The position numbers and the translations under genes are program-made. From contig NZ_SBIK01000010.1 in the NCBI RefSeq assembly GCF_006503695.1, positions 43,066-107,065 on the forward strand: a DNA stretch of 64,000 bases, in the 5' to 3' direction. Below the pieces are notes generated by a model. That model did not search any database. It was not told where the DNA came from and saw nothing but the letters and a program-made list of their open reading frames with translations. Source of the DNA: Tepidiphilus succinatimandens (GTDB lineage Bacteria; Pseudomonadota; Gammaproteobacteria; Burkholderiales; Rhodocyclaceae). Positions 8,676-17,434 of the stretch are shown piece after piece. Within the stretch, counting starts at the first letter, position 1, and each line of letters starts with the position of its first letter.

Positions 8676-9303
8676 GACCACACGACCGCGGACTCTGCCG
8701 CGCTACAGCGCCAGCGAGCGCAGCAACCACTGGGTGGTGGCGATCACCTTCATCCTGCTCGCGCTCTCGGGGCTGGCGTTCTATCATCCGGCGTTCTTCT
8801 TCCTCTCGGACCTGCTCGGCGGCGGCTACTGGGCGCGGGTGCTGCATCCGTACATCGGGGTGGTGTTCTTCGTCTGCTTCGCCGTGCTCGCGCTGCGTCT
8901 GGCGCGGCACAACGCCTGGGAGGCGAAGGATGCGCAGTGGCTGAAGCACTTCCCCGACGTGCTCGCCAACCGCGAGGAGCATCTGCCCGAGGTGGGGCGC
9001 TACAACGCCTTGCAGAAGGCGCTCTTCTATGTGCTGGTGCTGAGCGCCGTCGGTCTGCTGCTCTCGGGAATCGGCCTGTGGCGTGCCTGGTTCTCTTTGC
9101 CCGTCGGCGTCGTGCGTGCAGCGGCGCTGGTGCACGCTGCGTGCGCTTTCGTCGCCATCACGTCCATCATCGTGCACATCTACGCGGCCATCTGGGTGAA
9201 GGGTTCGGTGCGCGCGATGACGCGCGGCGACGTCACTTGGGGTTGGGCCTGGCGGCACCATCGCGCCTGGTTCCGGCAGATGGTCAAGGGTGCCAACGAG
9301 TAA
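8668..9303 (+). CDS. fdnI: Formate dehydrogenase gamma subunit, cytochrome b556
   Basis: Integral membrane di-haem cytochrome b that passes electrons to quinone on the cytoplasmic side. The 211-residue protein has four predicted helices: [19 protein letters not shown], a second around [19 protein letters not shown], a third around [15 protein letters not shown], and a fourth around [19 protein letters not shown]. Histidines in helices 1, 2 and 4 suit haem ligation. The start overlaps fdnH by 8 bases, so translation is probably coupled. fdhE follows after 12 bases. Confidence 0.95.
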   Translation: MSETTRPRTLPRYSASERSNHWVVAITFILLALSGLAFYHPAFFFLSDLLGGGYWARVLHPYIGVVFFVCFAVLALRLARHNAWEAKDAQWLKHFPDVLANREEHLPEVGRYNALQKALFYVLVLSAVGLLLSGIGLWRAWFSLPVGVVRAAALVHAACAFVAITSIIVHIYAAIWVKGSVRAMTRGDVTWGWAWRHHRAWFRQMVKGANE

Positions 9304-9315
9304 AGGGAGAACGGC

Positions 9316-10227
9316 TTGCAACGCATTCTGTCACGCGGCGAGATCGAGGGGCTGGAGCGAAATGCCTTGCCACGGCTGCGCCTTCCTTCACGGGAAGTCT
9401 TTGCCGAGCGCGCAGCGCGCCTGCGCCATCTGGCCGGGGGGAATTCCCTGGGCGAGTATCTCGCCTTGATGGCGCGGCTCGCCCAGGCGCAGCACGAGGC
9501 GCTCGGCGCGTTCACCGCGCCCTTGCCCGACGAGAATCGGCTCTCGCTCGCGCACACGCACGGCATGCCGCCCCTTCCCTGCGAGGGGCCGCTCGAAGGA
9601 TGCTGGCGCGAGGCGCTGCGGGCGGTGCTTGCGGCGCTGTCCGGTCAGGAGCTCGGGGATGCGCCGCGGGCGACGGTGGCGCGGCTCGAGCAAACGCTCT
9701 CTGCCGAGCCGCAGCGGCTCGATGCGCTCGCCCAGGCGCTCCTTGCCGGGGAAGAACCGGGGGACGTAGCCGCAGCGCCTTTCCTCATGGCGGCGCTGCA
9801 GGTGTATTGGACCGAGCGGGCGAGCCGTCTGCCGGAAGCGGTGGTGCCGGCTGTGGTGCCCTCGCGCGTCTGCCCGGTGTGCGGCAGCCTGCCGGTGGCA
9901 AGCGTCGTGCGCGTGGGCGCGGCGAGCGACGGTCTGCGCTATCTGCACTGCGGTCTATGCGCGAGCGAGTGGCACATGGTGCGCGTCAAATGCAGCCACT
10001 GCGAGGACACCCGTTCGGTGGCCTACCACCACCTCGAAGGGGCGTCCGAGGCGATCAAGGCCGAGTCTTGCGATGCCTGCCACAGCTATCGTAAGATTTT
10101 CTACCAGGAGAAGGACCTGGAGGTGGATGCGGTGGCCGACGATCTCGCCAGTCTCACGCTCGACGTCTTGATGGGAGAAGCCGGATACGGGCGCGCGAGC
10201 GCCAATCCCTTGCTGTGGTTCGCGTGA
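9316..10227 (+). CDS. fdhE: Formate dehydrogenase accessory protein FdhE
   Basis: Cytosolic chaperone-like protein needed for assembly of exported formate dehydrogenases; binds iron or zinc through cysteine pairs. The 303-residue product has the C-terminal cysteine set [23 protein letters not shown]2-C and SCDACHSY. The start is TTG at 9316 behind AAAGGGAGA (9302-9310); no ATG lies close enough to replace it. It is the fourth gene of the fdn operon, and its TGA overlaps the probable selA start (GTGA at 10224-10227). Confidence 0.93.
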   Translation: MQRILSRGEIEGLERNALPRLRLPSREVFAERAARLRHLAGGNSLGEYLALMARLAQAQHEALGAFTAPLPDENRLSLAHTHGMPPLPCEGPLEGCWREALRAVLAALSGQELGDAPRATVARLEQTLSAEPQRLDALAQALLAGEEPGDVAAAPFLMAALQVYWTERASRLPEAVVPAVVPSRVCPVCGSLPVASVVRVGAASDGLRYLHCGLCASEWHMVRVKCSHCEDTRSVAYHHLEGASEAIKAESCDACHSYRKIFYQEKDLEVDAVADDLASLTLDVLMGEAGYGRASANPLLWFA

Positions 10228-11648
10228 CGACGAACACCCGTTCCGAATCCGTTGCGGCGAGCGCCATCCCTTCGCTCGAACGGCTGCTGGCCTCGCCCGC
10301 CTTCGCCGCCCTGCTCACGGCGCACGGCCGCACGCGGGTGCTGGCCGCTTCGCGCGTCCATCTGGCGGCACTGCGGGCGCAGGCTCAGGAAGGGGCGCTC
10401 GCAGCCGAGGCGATCCGGCCCGAGGCGATCGCCGCCCGGGTGCGGGAAGCCCTGCAGGCGCAGGATTGTCCCCGCCTGCGTACCGTCTTCAATCTCACGG
10501 GAACGGTGCTGCACACCAACCTCGGCCGAGCGCTCCTTGCCGACGAAGCGGTGCGCGCCGTGGTGCAGGCGATGACGGCCCCGGCGGCGCTGGAGTTCGA
10601 CCTCGAGAGCGGAGGACGGGGCGATCGCGATACGCTCGTGGAAGAACTCGTGCGCGAGCTCACCGGGGCCGAGGCGGCCACCGTGGTCAACAACAACGCC
10701 GCGGCGGTGCTCTTGGCGCTCGATGCGCTCGCCAAGCGGCGCGAGGTGGTAGTCTCGCGCGGCGAGCTGGTGGAGATCGGCGGGGCCTTCCGCATTCCCG
10801 ACATCATGAAGCGCGCCGGAGTCCGCCTCGTCGAAGTCGGTACCACCAACCGCACCCATTCCCACGATTATGTCGAAGCGATCGGACCGCGCACGGCGAT
10901 GCTGCTCAAAGTGCATTGCAGCAACTACGCCATCACCGGCTTCACCAAGAGCGTGCCGGTGGCGCAAGCCGCCGAGATCGCACACGCGCACGGCCTGCCT
11001 CTGGGCGTCGATCTGGGCAGCGGCACGCTCACCGATCTGACCGCTTGGGGTTTGCCGGCCGAGCCGACGGTGCGCGAGACCGTCGCTGCCGGGGCGGACC
11101 TCGTCACTTTCAGCGGCGACAAGCTGCTGGGCGGCCCGCAGGCCGGTTTCCTCGTCGGACGCGCCGATCTGATCCGCCGCATCAAGAAGGATCCGCTCAA
11201 ACGGGCATTGCGGGTGGGCAAACTCACCTTGGCGGCGCTGGAGGCGACGCTGCGGCTCTACCGTGAGCCGGAATTCCTTGCCGAGCGTCTGCCCACGTTG
11301 CGGCTGCTCACGCGCCCGGCCTCGGCGATGGCAGCGCAGGCGGCGCGGCTGCGCGCGCCGGTACAGCAGGCTCTGGGCGAAGGATTCGTCGTCGACGAGT
11401 CTGCCATGGCGAGCCAGATCGGCAGCGGGGCGCTGCCGGTGGAGCGCTTGCCCAGCCACGGCCTGGTGCTTCGCCCGGTGGGTAAGCGCGCGGGGCGTTC
11501 CTTGTCGCGGCTCGAGGCGGCGCTGCGCGCGTTGCCACGCCCGGTGCTCGGACGCGTGGCCGACGAGGCGCTGTGGTGGGACCTGCGTTGCCTGGACGAG
11601 GCCGACGAGGCCGCCTTTCTTGCCCAATTGACGGAATTGCGGCCATGA
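10224..11648 (+). CDS. selA: L-seryl-tRNA(Sec) selenium transferase SelA
   Basis: PLP enzyme that turns seryl-tRNA(Sec) into selenocysteyl-tRNA(Sec) using selenophosphate. Starting at GTG 10224 (GTGA overlap with the fdhE stop) it has 474 residues; GTG 10215 is an alternative three codons upstream. The PLP-lysine motif is [14 protein letters not shown] with Lys300 (Lys295 in E. coli). [11 protein letters not shown] and the substrate-side GDLGSGT-like stretch ([11 protein letters not shown]) are present. It overlaps selB by ATGA, so the order fdnG-H-I-fdhE-selA-selB looks like one transcript. selD, which makes selenophosphate, is not in the window. Confidence 0.95.
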   Translation: MTTNTRSESVAASAIPSLERLLASPAFAALLTAHGRTRVLAASRVHLAALRAQAQEGALAAEAIRPEAIAARVREALQAQDCPRLRTVFNLTGTVLHTNLGRALLADEAVRAVVQAMTAPAALEFDLESGGRGDRDTLVEELVRELTGAEAATVVNNNAAAVLLALDALAKRREVVVSRGELVEIGGAFRIPDIMKRAGVRLVEVGTTNRTHSHDYVEAIGPRTAMLLKVHCSNYAITGFTKSVPVAQAAEIAHAHGLPLGVDLGSGTLTDLTAWGLPAEPTVRETVAAGADLVTFSGDKLLGGPQAGFLVGRADLIRRIKKDPLKRALRVGKLTLAALEATLRLYREPEFLAERLPTLRLLTRPASAMAAQAARLRAPVQQALGEGFVVDESAMASQIGSGALPVERLPSHGLVLRPVGKRAGRSLSRLEAALRALPRPVLGRVADEALWWDLRCLDEADEAAFLAQLTELRP

Positions 11649-13564
11649 TCGTCGGCACGGCGGGGCACATCGACCACGGCAAGACGACGCTGGTCAAGGC
11701 GCTCACCGGCGTCGACACCGACCGGCTCGCCGAGGAAAAGGCGCGCGGCATTACCATCGAGCTCGGCTACGCTTATCTACCGCTCGCCGACGGCGAAGTG
11801 CTCGGATTCATCGACGTGCCCGGCCACGAGCGCCTGGTGCACACCATGGCCGCGGGTGCGAGCGGCATGGATTTCGCGCTCTTGGTGGTGGCCGCCGACG
11901 ATGGGGTGATGCCGCAGACGCGCGAGCACCTCGCCATCCTCGGTTGGCTCGGCGTGACGCGCGGGGCGGTGGCGATCACCAAGATCGACCGAGTCGAGGC
12001 GACGCGCCTGGCTCAGGTACGGGACGAAATCGCCGCGCTCACGGCGGGGAGTTTTCTCGAAGGCGCGCCGGTCTTCGCCGTGCGGGCGCAGGAGCCGGGC
12101 GACGAAGGCACGGCGGCGCTGCGCGCGCATCTGGAACGTGAGGCGGGCCGAATCGCGGCGCGCCGCCGCGAGGGGTTCTTTCGGCTTGCGATCGACCGGG
12201 CGTTTACACTCGCCGGCGTGGGTACCGTAGTGACCGGTACGGTCCATGGAGGATGCTACGCCTTGGGCGGACCGGAGGAACTGCGGCTCATGCCGGCAGA
12301 ACTGCCGGTGCGTGTGCGCAACATCCATGCGCAGAACCGGCCGAGCGAGCGCGCCTTGGCCGGTGAGCGCTGCGCCCTGAACCTTCCGGGGGTGGCGAAA
12401 GAGGCCATCGCGCGCGGCGACTGGATCGCGGATGCGCGCTGTTTCTTACCCACGTGCCATCTCGATGTGGAATTGGCGCTCTCTGCGGACGCGCCGGCGC
12501 TCGGCGTGCGCACGCCGGTGCATGTGCACCTCGCCGCGGCGCACCGGCTCGCTTACGTCATACCGCTCGAAGGCGATCTCCTGCCGCCCGGCCGGCGGGG
12601 GCTCGTGCAGCTGGTTTTCGAGGAACCGCTGTGCGCTGCACCGGGCGATCGTTTCATCCTCCGCAACGCCCAGGCGAACCGCACCCTGGGAGGCGGCCGC
12701 GTGCTCGACCCTTATGCGCCCGAGCGCAAGCGCCGTTCGCCGCGGCGCCGAGCCTGGCTCGAGGCGATCACACGCCTGCTGGAAGGCGAGGGGCTCGGAC
12801 CGCTGCTGGGGCAGGCGCCCTACGGTGTGGACGAAGCGCTGCTCGAGCGGCTGTTCGCGGCGCCGATCTCGGCGGCTGTGCTGCCGCCCGAGGCTTTGCG
12901 GGTGCAGGGAGCTCGAGGCGCGGCCTGGATCCTGCCCGGACACTGGGAGGCGCTCGCCGAACGGGTACTCGCCGTGCTCGAACGCCAGCATGAGCGCGTG
13001 CCTGACGACCCCGGTGTGGACACGCCGCGCCTGCGCCGCATGGTCGATGCGCTCATCCCCGAGCCTTTGTGGCAGGGCGTACTCGACGCGCTGGCGAGCC
13101 AGGGCAAGGTGGCGCGCAGCGGCCCCTGGTGGCATCTGCCGGGGCATGCGGCCCGGCTCGCACCCGAAGAGGAGGCGCTCGCGGCGCGGCTCCTCGCCCG
13201 GCTCGAAGCGGGCGGTTTCGATCCGCCGTGGGTGCGGGATCTGGCGCGCGCGGAAGGATTGCCCGAGGAGGTGGTGCGCACCCTGCTGCGCAAGCTCGCG
13301 CGCCGTGGCGAGGCGGCGCAAGTGGTCAAGGATCTCTTCTATGCCCCCCGGCGGGTGCGGGAGCTCGCGGCGATCGCCGCCGAGCTCGCCGCGGCCGAGG
13401 GCGGAGTGCAGGCGGCGCGTTTTCGCGATGCCACGGGCTTGGGGCGTAAACGGGCGGTACAGATCCTGGAATTCTTCGATCGCATCGGCTACACCCGCCG
13501 GGTGCAGCGCCGCGGCCAGGATGCGCACCTGTTGCGCGGCGATGCCGGTTCCGTCTTCAGCTGA
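11645..13564 (+). CDS. selB: Selenocysteine-specific elongation factor SelB
   Basis: GTPase that carries Sec-tRNA(Sec) to the ribosome and binds the SECIS hairpin. The 639-residue protein has an EF-Tu-like half with G1 [12 protein letters not shown] (4-15), the switch region [10 protein letters not shown]3 DVPGHE and G4 TKID. The C-terminal half holds the winged-helix repeats that read the SECIS; the end reads [20 protein letters not shown] and [21 protein letters not shown]. Start ATG 11645 overlaps the selA stop. Its end overlaps the convergent transglutaminase-like gene by 8 bases. Confidence 0.96.
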   Translation: MIVGTAGHIDHGKTTLVKALTGVDTDRLAEEKARGITIELGYAYLPLADGEVLGFIDVPGHERLVHTMAAGASGMDFALLVVAADDGVMPQTREHLAILGWLGVTRGAVAITKIDRVEATRLAQVRDEIAALTAGSFLEGAPVFAVRAQEPGDEGTAALRAHLEREAGRIAARRREGFFRLAIDRAFTLAGVGTVVTGTVHGGCYALGGPEELRLMPAELPVRVRNIHAQNRPSERALAGERCALNLPGVAKEAIARGDWIADARCFLPTCHLDVELALSADAPALGVRTPVHVHLAAAHRLAYVIPLEGDLLPPGRRGLVQLVFEEPLCAAPGDRFILRNAQANRTLGGGRVLDPYAPERKRRSPRRRAWLEAITRLLEGEGLGPLLGQAPYGVDEALLERLFAAPISAAVLPPEALRVQGARGAAWILPGHWEALAERVLAVLERQHERVPDDPGVDTPRLRRMVDALIPEPLWQGVLDALASQGKVARSGPWWHLPGHAARLAPEEEALAARLLARLEAGGFDPPWVRDLARAEGLPEEVVRTLLRKLARRGEAAQVVKDLFYAPRRVRELAAIAAELAAAEGGVQAARFRDATGLGRKRAVQILEFFDRIGYTRRVQRRGQDAHLLRGDAGSVFS

Positions 13565-14615
13565 GGGAGGCCGATTCGATGCGGTAAGAGAAATGCTCCG
13601 GATCGAGGCTGTCGAGGACCTTGCCGCCCACCCGCGCCTGCGGATACATGAAAAAGCCCGACATCATGCTCGGTCCGAAGCGCAGGTCGTTCTCGTCGTT
13701 GAACGCCACCCAGTTCATCTCCCAGCTGCCGAAAAGCCGTTCGCGCAGCCCGGCGATCTTCGGGTCGTCGAGCGGCAGTTTTTCTTCGAGCACCGCCTTG
13801 CGCACGTCCGCCGGGTCGACGGGGACCCAGCCGAACTCGGCCACGTAGAATTCGGCGCGGCAGTGCTGTGCGCCGGTCACGTCGCCGCTGCGGCCCAAGG
13901 ACTTGAACAAGCGTGAGTCGGCCACGCGGATGCCGTAGATTTCGCGCGCGGGGATGCCGACGGCCCGGCACAGGCCGACGTAGAGGGTATTGATGTCCAC
14001 GCATTTCCCGCCAAGGTTTCCGCTCTCGAGCATGCTCTTGACGTCGCCCAGGCCGCAGCCGCGCACCTTGGGATCGCGGAAGGAGTGTTCCACCACCCAG
14101 TCGTAGATCGCGCGGGCTTTCTGCAGCGGGGTTTCCGCTCCGGCGCTCGCTGCCAGCGCCGTGTCGCGCACGATGCCATCGAGCGGCACCCGTTCGGTGG
14201 GCTGGAGATAGCGTTCGAGTACCGTCTCCTGCTCGGGGGTGGGTCGGGGCGGCCGGTGCCAGTCGATTTGCCGATCGCGGGTGGCGACTTCGATGCGCAC
14301 GCTGGCGCGGCGCTCGGCGGCTCCACGCCAGCGGGCGAAGAAGGCCTCGGCGCGCCCCAGCCGCCGCACTTCGGCCGTGTCGGCATTGCTCTGCCATTGC
14401 GGGATCTCGGCGCGTTGATAGTCGCTGAAGTTCTGCGGCAAGGGCAACCACAGCTCGGCTTCGAGGCCGGGTTCGGCAAGTTCGACGTGGTAGGTGAGCG
14501 CGAAACGGCGCCAAGATCGCGAATCGGCCGAGTCGGCAGGCGAGGCTTGGAGGGTTGGCAGGCGGGTGAGCAGCAAGGTGCCGCCCGCCAGGCCGAGAAA
14601 CTCGCGTCGATCCAT
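13557..14615 (-). CDS. Exported transglutaminase-like protein
   Basis: A 352-residue protein with a Tat-type signal (MDRREFLGLAGGTLLLTRLP) and a C-terminal transglutaminase/cysteine-protease-like domain. The likely catalytic cysteine is in GGKCVDINTLYVGLCRAVGIPAREIYG (start of that motif near residue 203), the histidine is in GAQHCRAEFYV and the aspartate in GWVPVDPAD. The N-terminal half (LTYHVELAEPG, LWLPLPQ) is the beta domain often found with bacterial transglutaminase-like proteins. Its role is unknown; periplasmic peptide or protein processing is possible. It lies between selB and selC on the opposite strand. Confidence 0.8.
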   Translation of the reverse strand: MDRREFLGLAGGTLLLTRLPTLQASPADSADSRSWRRFALTYHVELAEPGLEAELWLPLPQNFSDYQRAEIPQWQSNADTAEVRRLGRAEAFFARWRGAAERRASVRIEVATRDRQIDWHRPPRPTPEQETVLERYLQPTERVPLDGIVRDTALAASAGAETPLQKARAIYDWVVEHSFRDPKVRGCGLGDVKSMLESGNLGGKCVDINTLYVGLCRAVGIPAREIYGIRVADSRLFKSLGRSGDVTGAQHCRAEFYVAEFGWVPVDPADVRKAVLEEKLPLDDPKIAGLRERLFGSWEMNWVAFNDENDLRFGPSMMSGFFMYPQARVGGKVLDSLDPEHFSYRIESASLS

Positions 14616-14671
14616 GGGTGGGTCCTCCGCTGGGGGTCAATGTTTTTTCTTGGGTGGGTTGCGGTATATTG

Positions 14672-14724
14672 TATCGTTCCTGCGGCGGACGGGACGCATG
14701 TCCTTACCCGCCGCAGGAACGATA
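14672..14724. repeat. 17-bp perfect inverted repeat 16 bases upstream of selC
   Basis: TATCGTTCCTGCGGCGG (14672-14688) is repeated exactly in inverted form at 14708-14724. The 19-base loop contains a second small stem, GGAC (14692-14695)/GTCC (14700-14703). It lies in the gap between the divergent transglutaminase-like gene and tRNA-Sec, just after a -10-like TATATT (14665-14670). No T-run follows directly, so a plain terminator is unlikely. See findings. Confidence 0.85.
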
Positions 14725-14739
14725 TCCTGGTTTTCCCGA

Positions 14740-14835
14740 GGAAGGCATCCGTGTCCGGTGGCACGGCCGGGCTTCAAACCCGGTTGGGGGCGTCCGACGC
14801 TCCCAGGTAGGTTCGACTCCTGCTGCCTTCCGCCA
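14740..14835 (+). tRNA. selC: tRNA-Sec (anticodon TCA)
   Basis: The sequence folds as the unusually long selenocysteine tRNA. The 8-bp acceptor stem is GGAAGGCA (14740-14747)/TGCCTTCC (14824-14831), then G and an encoded CCA (14833-14835). The anticodon loop CTTCAAA has TCA at 14774-14776. The variable arm is long (GGGGGCGTCC...GCTCCC) and the T arm contains GGTTCGACTCC. Length is 96 bases including GCCA, and the match to E. coli selC is clear along its length. It reads the UGA codon in fdnG. Confidence 0.97.
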
Positions 14836-14854
14836 TCTGGCGTATCATTGCCCC

Positions 14855-15991
14855 ATGGACGAGATCGCCGCTTCCTCCCCTGCACGCCTGCACGCAGCGA
14901 GTGAGCCGCCGCGCCTCGTGCTCGAGGGGGCGTGGACGGCGGCCGGGGTGAAGGCCGAGGCGCTCATTGCGGCTGCCGCGCAGGCTTTATCCGCGCTTCC
15001 TGAAGGGCCGGTTGCGCTCGAAGCGGCCGCGCAGGCCGAGCTCGACACCGTCGGCGCCCTGGTGCTGGAGCACATCGCGGCCGAGGCAAAAGCCAAGGGC
15101 CGGGTGCTGGATTTCTCTTCCCTGCCTCCGGCCTGGCAGGCGACGCGCTCCCTCATCGCCCATGTGGCGCAGCGCACGCCTCCGCCCGCGCCCGAGCCTT
15201 TTTCCGGCTTCGCCTACATCGGCAAGGTCGCCGTCGATCTCGCGCGCCATTACCGGGACATGTTGGCGTTCATCGGCGAGGTCACGCTGCATCTGCTGCC
15301 GCTGCTCGTACGGCCCTGGCGCATCCGCTGGGATTCGGTGATCGTGGAGATCGAGGCAGCCGGCGTGCGGGCGGTTCCCATCGTGGCCTTGCTCTCCTTT
15401 CTCATCGGCGTGGTGCTCGCCTACCAGGCGGGGGTGACGCTCGATCGTTTCGGCGCCAACGTCTTCATCGCCGACATGATCGGGGTCGTCGTCATGCGGG
15501 AGATGGGACCGATGATCGCCGCCATCCTCGTGGCCGGACGCACTGGATCGAGCTATGCTGCCCAGCTCGGGTCGATGCGCGTCACCCAGGAGATCGACGC
15601 GCTGCGCTCGCTCGCGCTGCCGCCGGTCGAGATGCTGGTGATCCCGCGCTTCCTTGCGCTGGCGATCACGCTGCCGCTACTCACCACCTTGGCCAACGCC
15701 GCCGGGGTGCTGGGCGGAATGGTGGTGGCCACCGGCGGTTTCGGGCTGGACTGGACGGTCGGTTTGCAGCGTCTGGGGCGGCTGGAGAATACCCATTATT
15801 GGGTGGGACTGGTGAAGACGCCGGTCTTCGCCACGGTGATCGCCCTCATCGGCTGCCAGGCAGGCATGAGCGTGCGCGGCTCGGCGCTGGAAGTGGGGCG
15901 GGCGACCACCTCCAGCGTGGTGCAAGCCATCTTCTGGGTGATCGTGCTCGATGCGATCTTCTCCATCGCATTTCGGCGGTTGGGGCTATGA
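14855..15991 (+). CDS. MCE-type ABC transporter permease with N-terminal STAS-like domain (MlaE family)
   Basis: Inner-membrane permease of a phospholipid-type transporter. The 378-residue product has a soluble STAS-like domain (about 1-110, with LEGAWTAAGV and the DTVGALVLEHI region) followed by an MlaE domain of five or six helices, including the conserved VVVMREMGPMIAAILVAGRTGSSYAAQLGSMRVTQ-type core (TGSSYAAQLG, EIDALRSLALPP). The ATG at 14855 starts 19 bases after selC; an upstream in-frame ATG would run through the tRNA. It overlaps the ATPase gene by ATGA. The cognate MCE and lipoprotein genes are 9 kb away (25.9-27.5 kb). Confidence 0.9.
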   Translation: MDEIAASSPARLHAASEPPRLVLEGAWTAAGVKAEALIAAAAQALSALPEGPVALEAAAQAELDTVGALVLEHIAAEAKAKGRVLDFSSLPPAWQATRSLIAHVAQRTPPPAPEPFSGFAYIGKVAVDLARHYRDMLAFIGEVTLHLLPLLVRPWRIRWDSVIVEIEAAGVRAVPIVALLSFLIGVVLAYQAGVTLDRFGANVFIADMIGVVVMREMGPMIAAILVAGRTGSSYAAQLGSMRVTQEIDALRSLALPPVEMLVIPRFLALAITLPLLTTLANAAGVLGGMVVATGGFGLDWTVGLQRLGRLENTHYWVGLVKTPVFATVIALIGCQAGMSVRGSALEVGRATTSSVVQAIFWVIVLDAIFSIAFRRLGL

Positions 15992-16776
15992 GCGAGGTAA
16001 GCGAAGAGACGCCGGCGATCGAGGTGCACGGCCTGTGCAACCGTTTCGGTGCGCACGTGGTGCACGAGGGGCTCGACCTGGTGGTGCCGCGCGGCAAGGT
16101 GGTCTCGCTCGTGGGCGGCAGCGGCAGCGGCAAGACGGTGCTGCTCAACAACCTCATCATGCTCACTCGCCCGGCGGCCGGCTCCATCCGTATCCTGGGG
16201 CGGGATGTCGCCGCGCTCGGGCGTGAGGAGCGTATCCGGCTGCAGCTGCGCCTGGGGGTGATGTTCCAGCAAGGGGCGCTCTTCACCTCGCTCACGGTGC
16301 TGGAGAACGTGATGCTGCCGCTTGCCGAGCACGCGCGCCTGCCGCGGCGGCTGCGCGAGGAGGCGGCCATGCTCAAGATCCAGCTGGCGGGGCTGGACGC
16401 GGACGCAGTGCATCGCCATCCGCGCGAACTCTCCGGCGGCATGACCAAGCGCGCGGCGCTCGCCCGGGCGCTCGCGCTCGACCCGGAGATCCTCTTCCTC
16501 GACGAGCCCACCTCCGGGCTCGATCCGGTGAGCGCCCGGGCGTTCGACCGGCTGGTGCTCGCGCTGCGCGACGCGCTGGGCGTGACGATCTTCCAAATCA
16601 CGCACGACCTCGATTCGATCTTCGGTGCAAGCGACCTCGTGGTCTTCCTCGCGCGCAAGAAAGTACTGGCCGCGGGCACGGCCGAGGAACTGGCGCAGCG
16701 TCCGGAGCCGGAGCTGCGGGCGTATTTCTCGGCGCGGGCGGGGGGTTCCAACTGTTCGTTAAATACTTGCCTATAG
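15988..16776 (+). CDS. MCE-type ABC transporter ATPase (MlaF family), C-terminus altered at IS junction
   Basis: ATP-binding subunit that powers the permease encoded just upstream. Walker A is GGSGSGKT, the Q-loop is VMFQQGALF, the signature is LSGGMTKRAALARAL, Walker B is ILFLDEPTSGLDP and the H-switch is ITHDLDS. The length is 262 residues. The last residues (NCSLNTCL) come from AT-richer sequence that I take to be the left end of the IS607 element, so the original tail was probably replaced. All catalytic motifs are intact and the protein may still work. Confidence 0.9.
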   Translation: MSEVSEETPAIEVHGLCNRFGAHVVHEGLDLVVPRGKVVSLVGGSGSGKTVLLNNLIMLTRPAAGSIRILGRDVAALGREERIRLQLRLGVMFQQGALFTSLTVLENVMLPLAEHARLPRRLREEAAMLKIQLAGLDADAVHRHPRELSGGMTKRAALARALALDPEILFLDEPTSGLDPVSARAFDRLVLALRDALGVTIFQITHDLDSIFGASDLVVFLARKKVLAAGTAEELAQRPEPELRAYFSARAGGSNCSLNTCL

Positions 16777-16801
16777 TTGCGCGTTTGTATACACTTTAAT
16801 C

Positions 16802-17434
16802 ATGTCTCGCAAGCTCGTACCAATACATGAGGCTGCCGAAGCGCTTGGCGTCTCGGCGCAGACTCTTCGCCGCTGGGAGCGCGAAGGGCGACTGTTGCCC
16901 GATGAGCGCACGGCGGGCGGGCGCAGACGCTATGACCTTGCCCGGCTCAAGCCAGAGAAGTTCCGCTCGCAAGCCGAGGCAGTACGCAAAACGGTTGCCT
17001 ATGCTCGCGTTTCCAGCCACGACCAGAAAGACGATCTGGAGCGGCAGAAGCAGGTTCTCGAACTGTATTGCGCACGGCAAGGCTGGACGTTCGAGGTCAT
17101 CGCCGACCTGGGTTCCGGCATGAACTACCACAAGAAGGGCTTGAAGAAGCTGCTGGAGGCCATCATCGAAGGCCAGGTGGGTCGGCTGGTCATCACGCAC
17201 AAGGACAGGCTGCTGCGCTTCGGCGCGGAGTTGGTATTCGCCATCTGCGAGGCCAAGAACGTCGAGGTGGTCATCCTTAATCAAGGCGAGGACACGACCT
17301 TTGAGGAGGATTTAGCGAAGGATGTACTGGAAATCATCACCGTGTTCTCGGCGCGGTTGTATGGCTCGCGCAGCCGCAAGAACCAGAAGCTACTGGACAG
17401 TGTGAAGAAAGCCGTGGAGGAAATGCAGGCATGA
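16802..17434 (+). CDS. tnpA: IS607-family serine recombinase TnpA
   Basis: The transposase of the element; cuts and joins DNA through a serine-phosphate link. The 210-residue protein has an N-terminal MerR-like helix-turn-helix (VPIHEAAEALGVSAQTLRRWEREG, residues about 6-29) and a resolvase domain with YARVSSHDQKDDL (Ser71/Ser72), then GSGMNYHKKGLKKLL and the helix with SARLYGSRSRKN. This HTH-first order is typical of IS607 rather than of standard resolvases. It overlaps tnpB by four bases. Confidence 0.95.
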   Translation: MSRKLVPIHEAAEALGVSAQTLRRWEREGRLLPDERTAGGRRRYDLARLKPEKFRSQAEAVRKTVAYARVSSHDQKDDLERQKQVLELYCARQGWTFEVIADLGSGMNYHKKGLKKLLEAIIEGQVGRLVITHKDRLLRFGAELVFAICEAKNVEVVILNQGEDTTFEEDLAKDVLEIITVFSARLYGSRSRKNQKLLDSVKKAVEEMQA

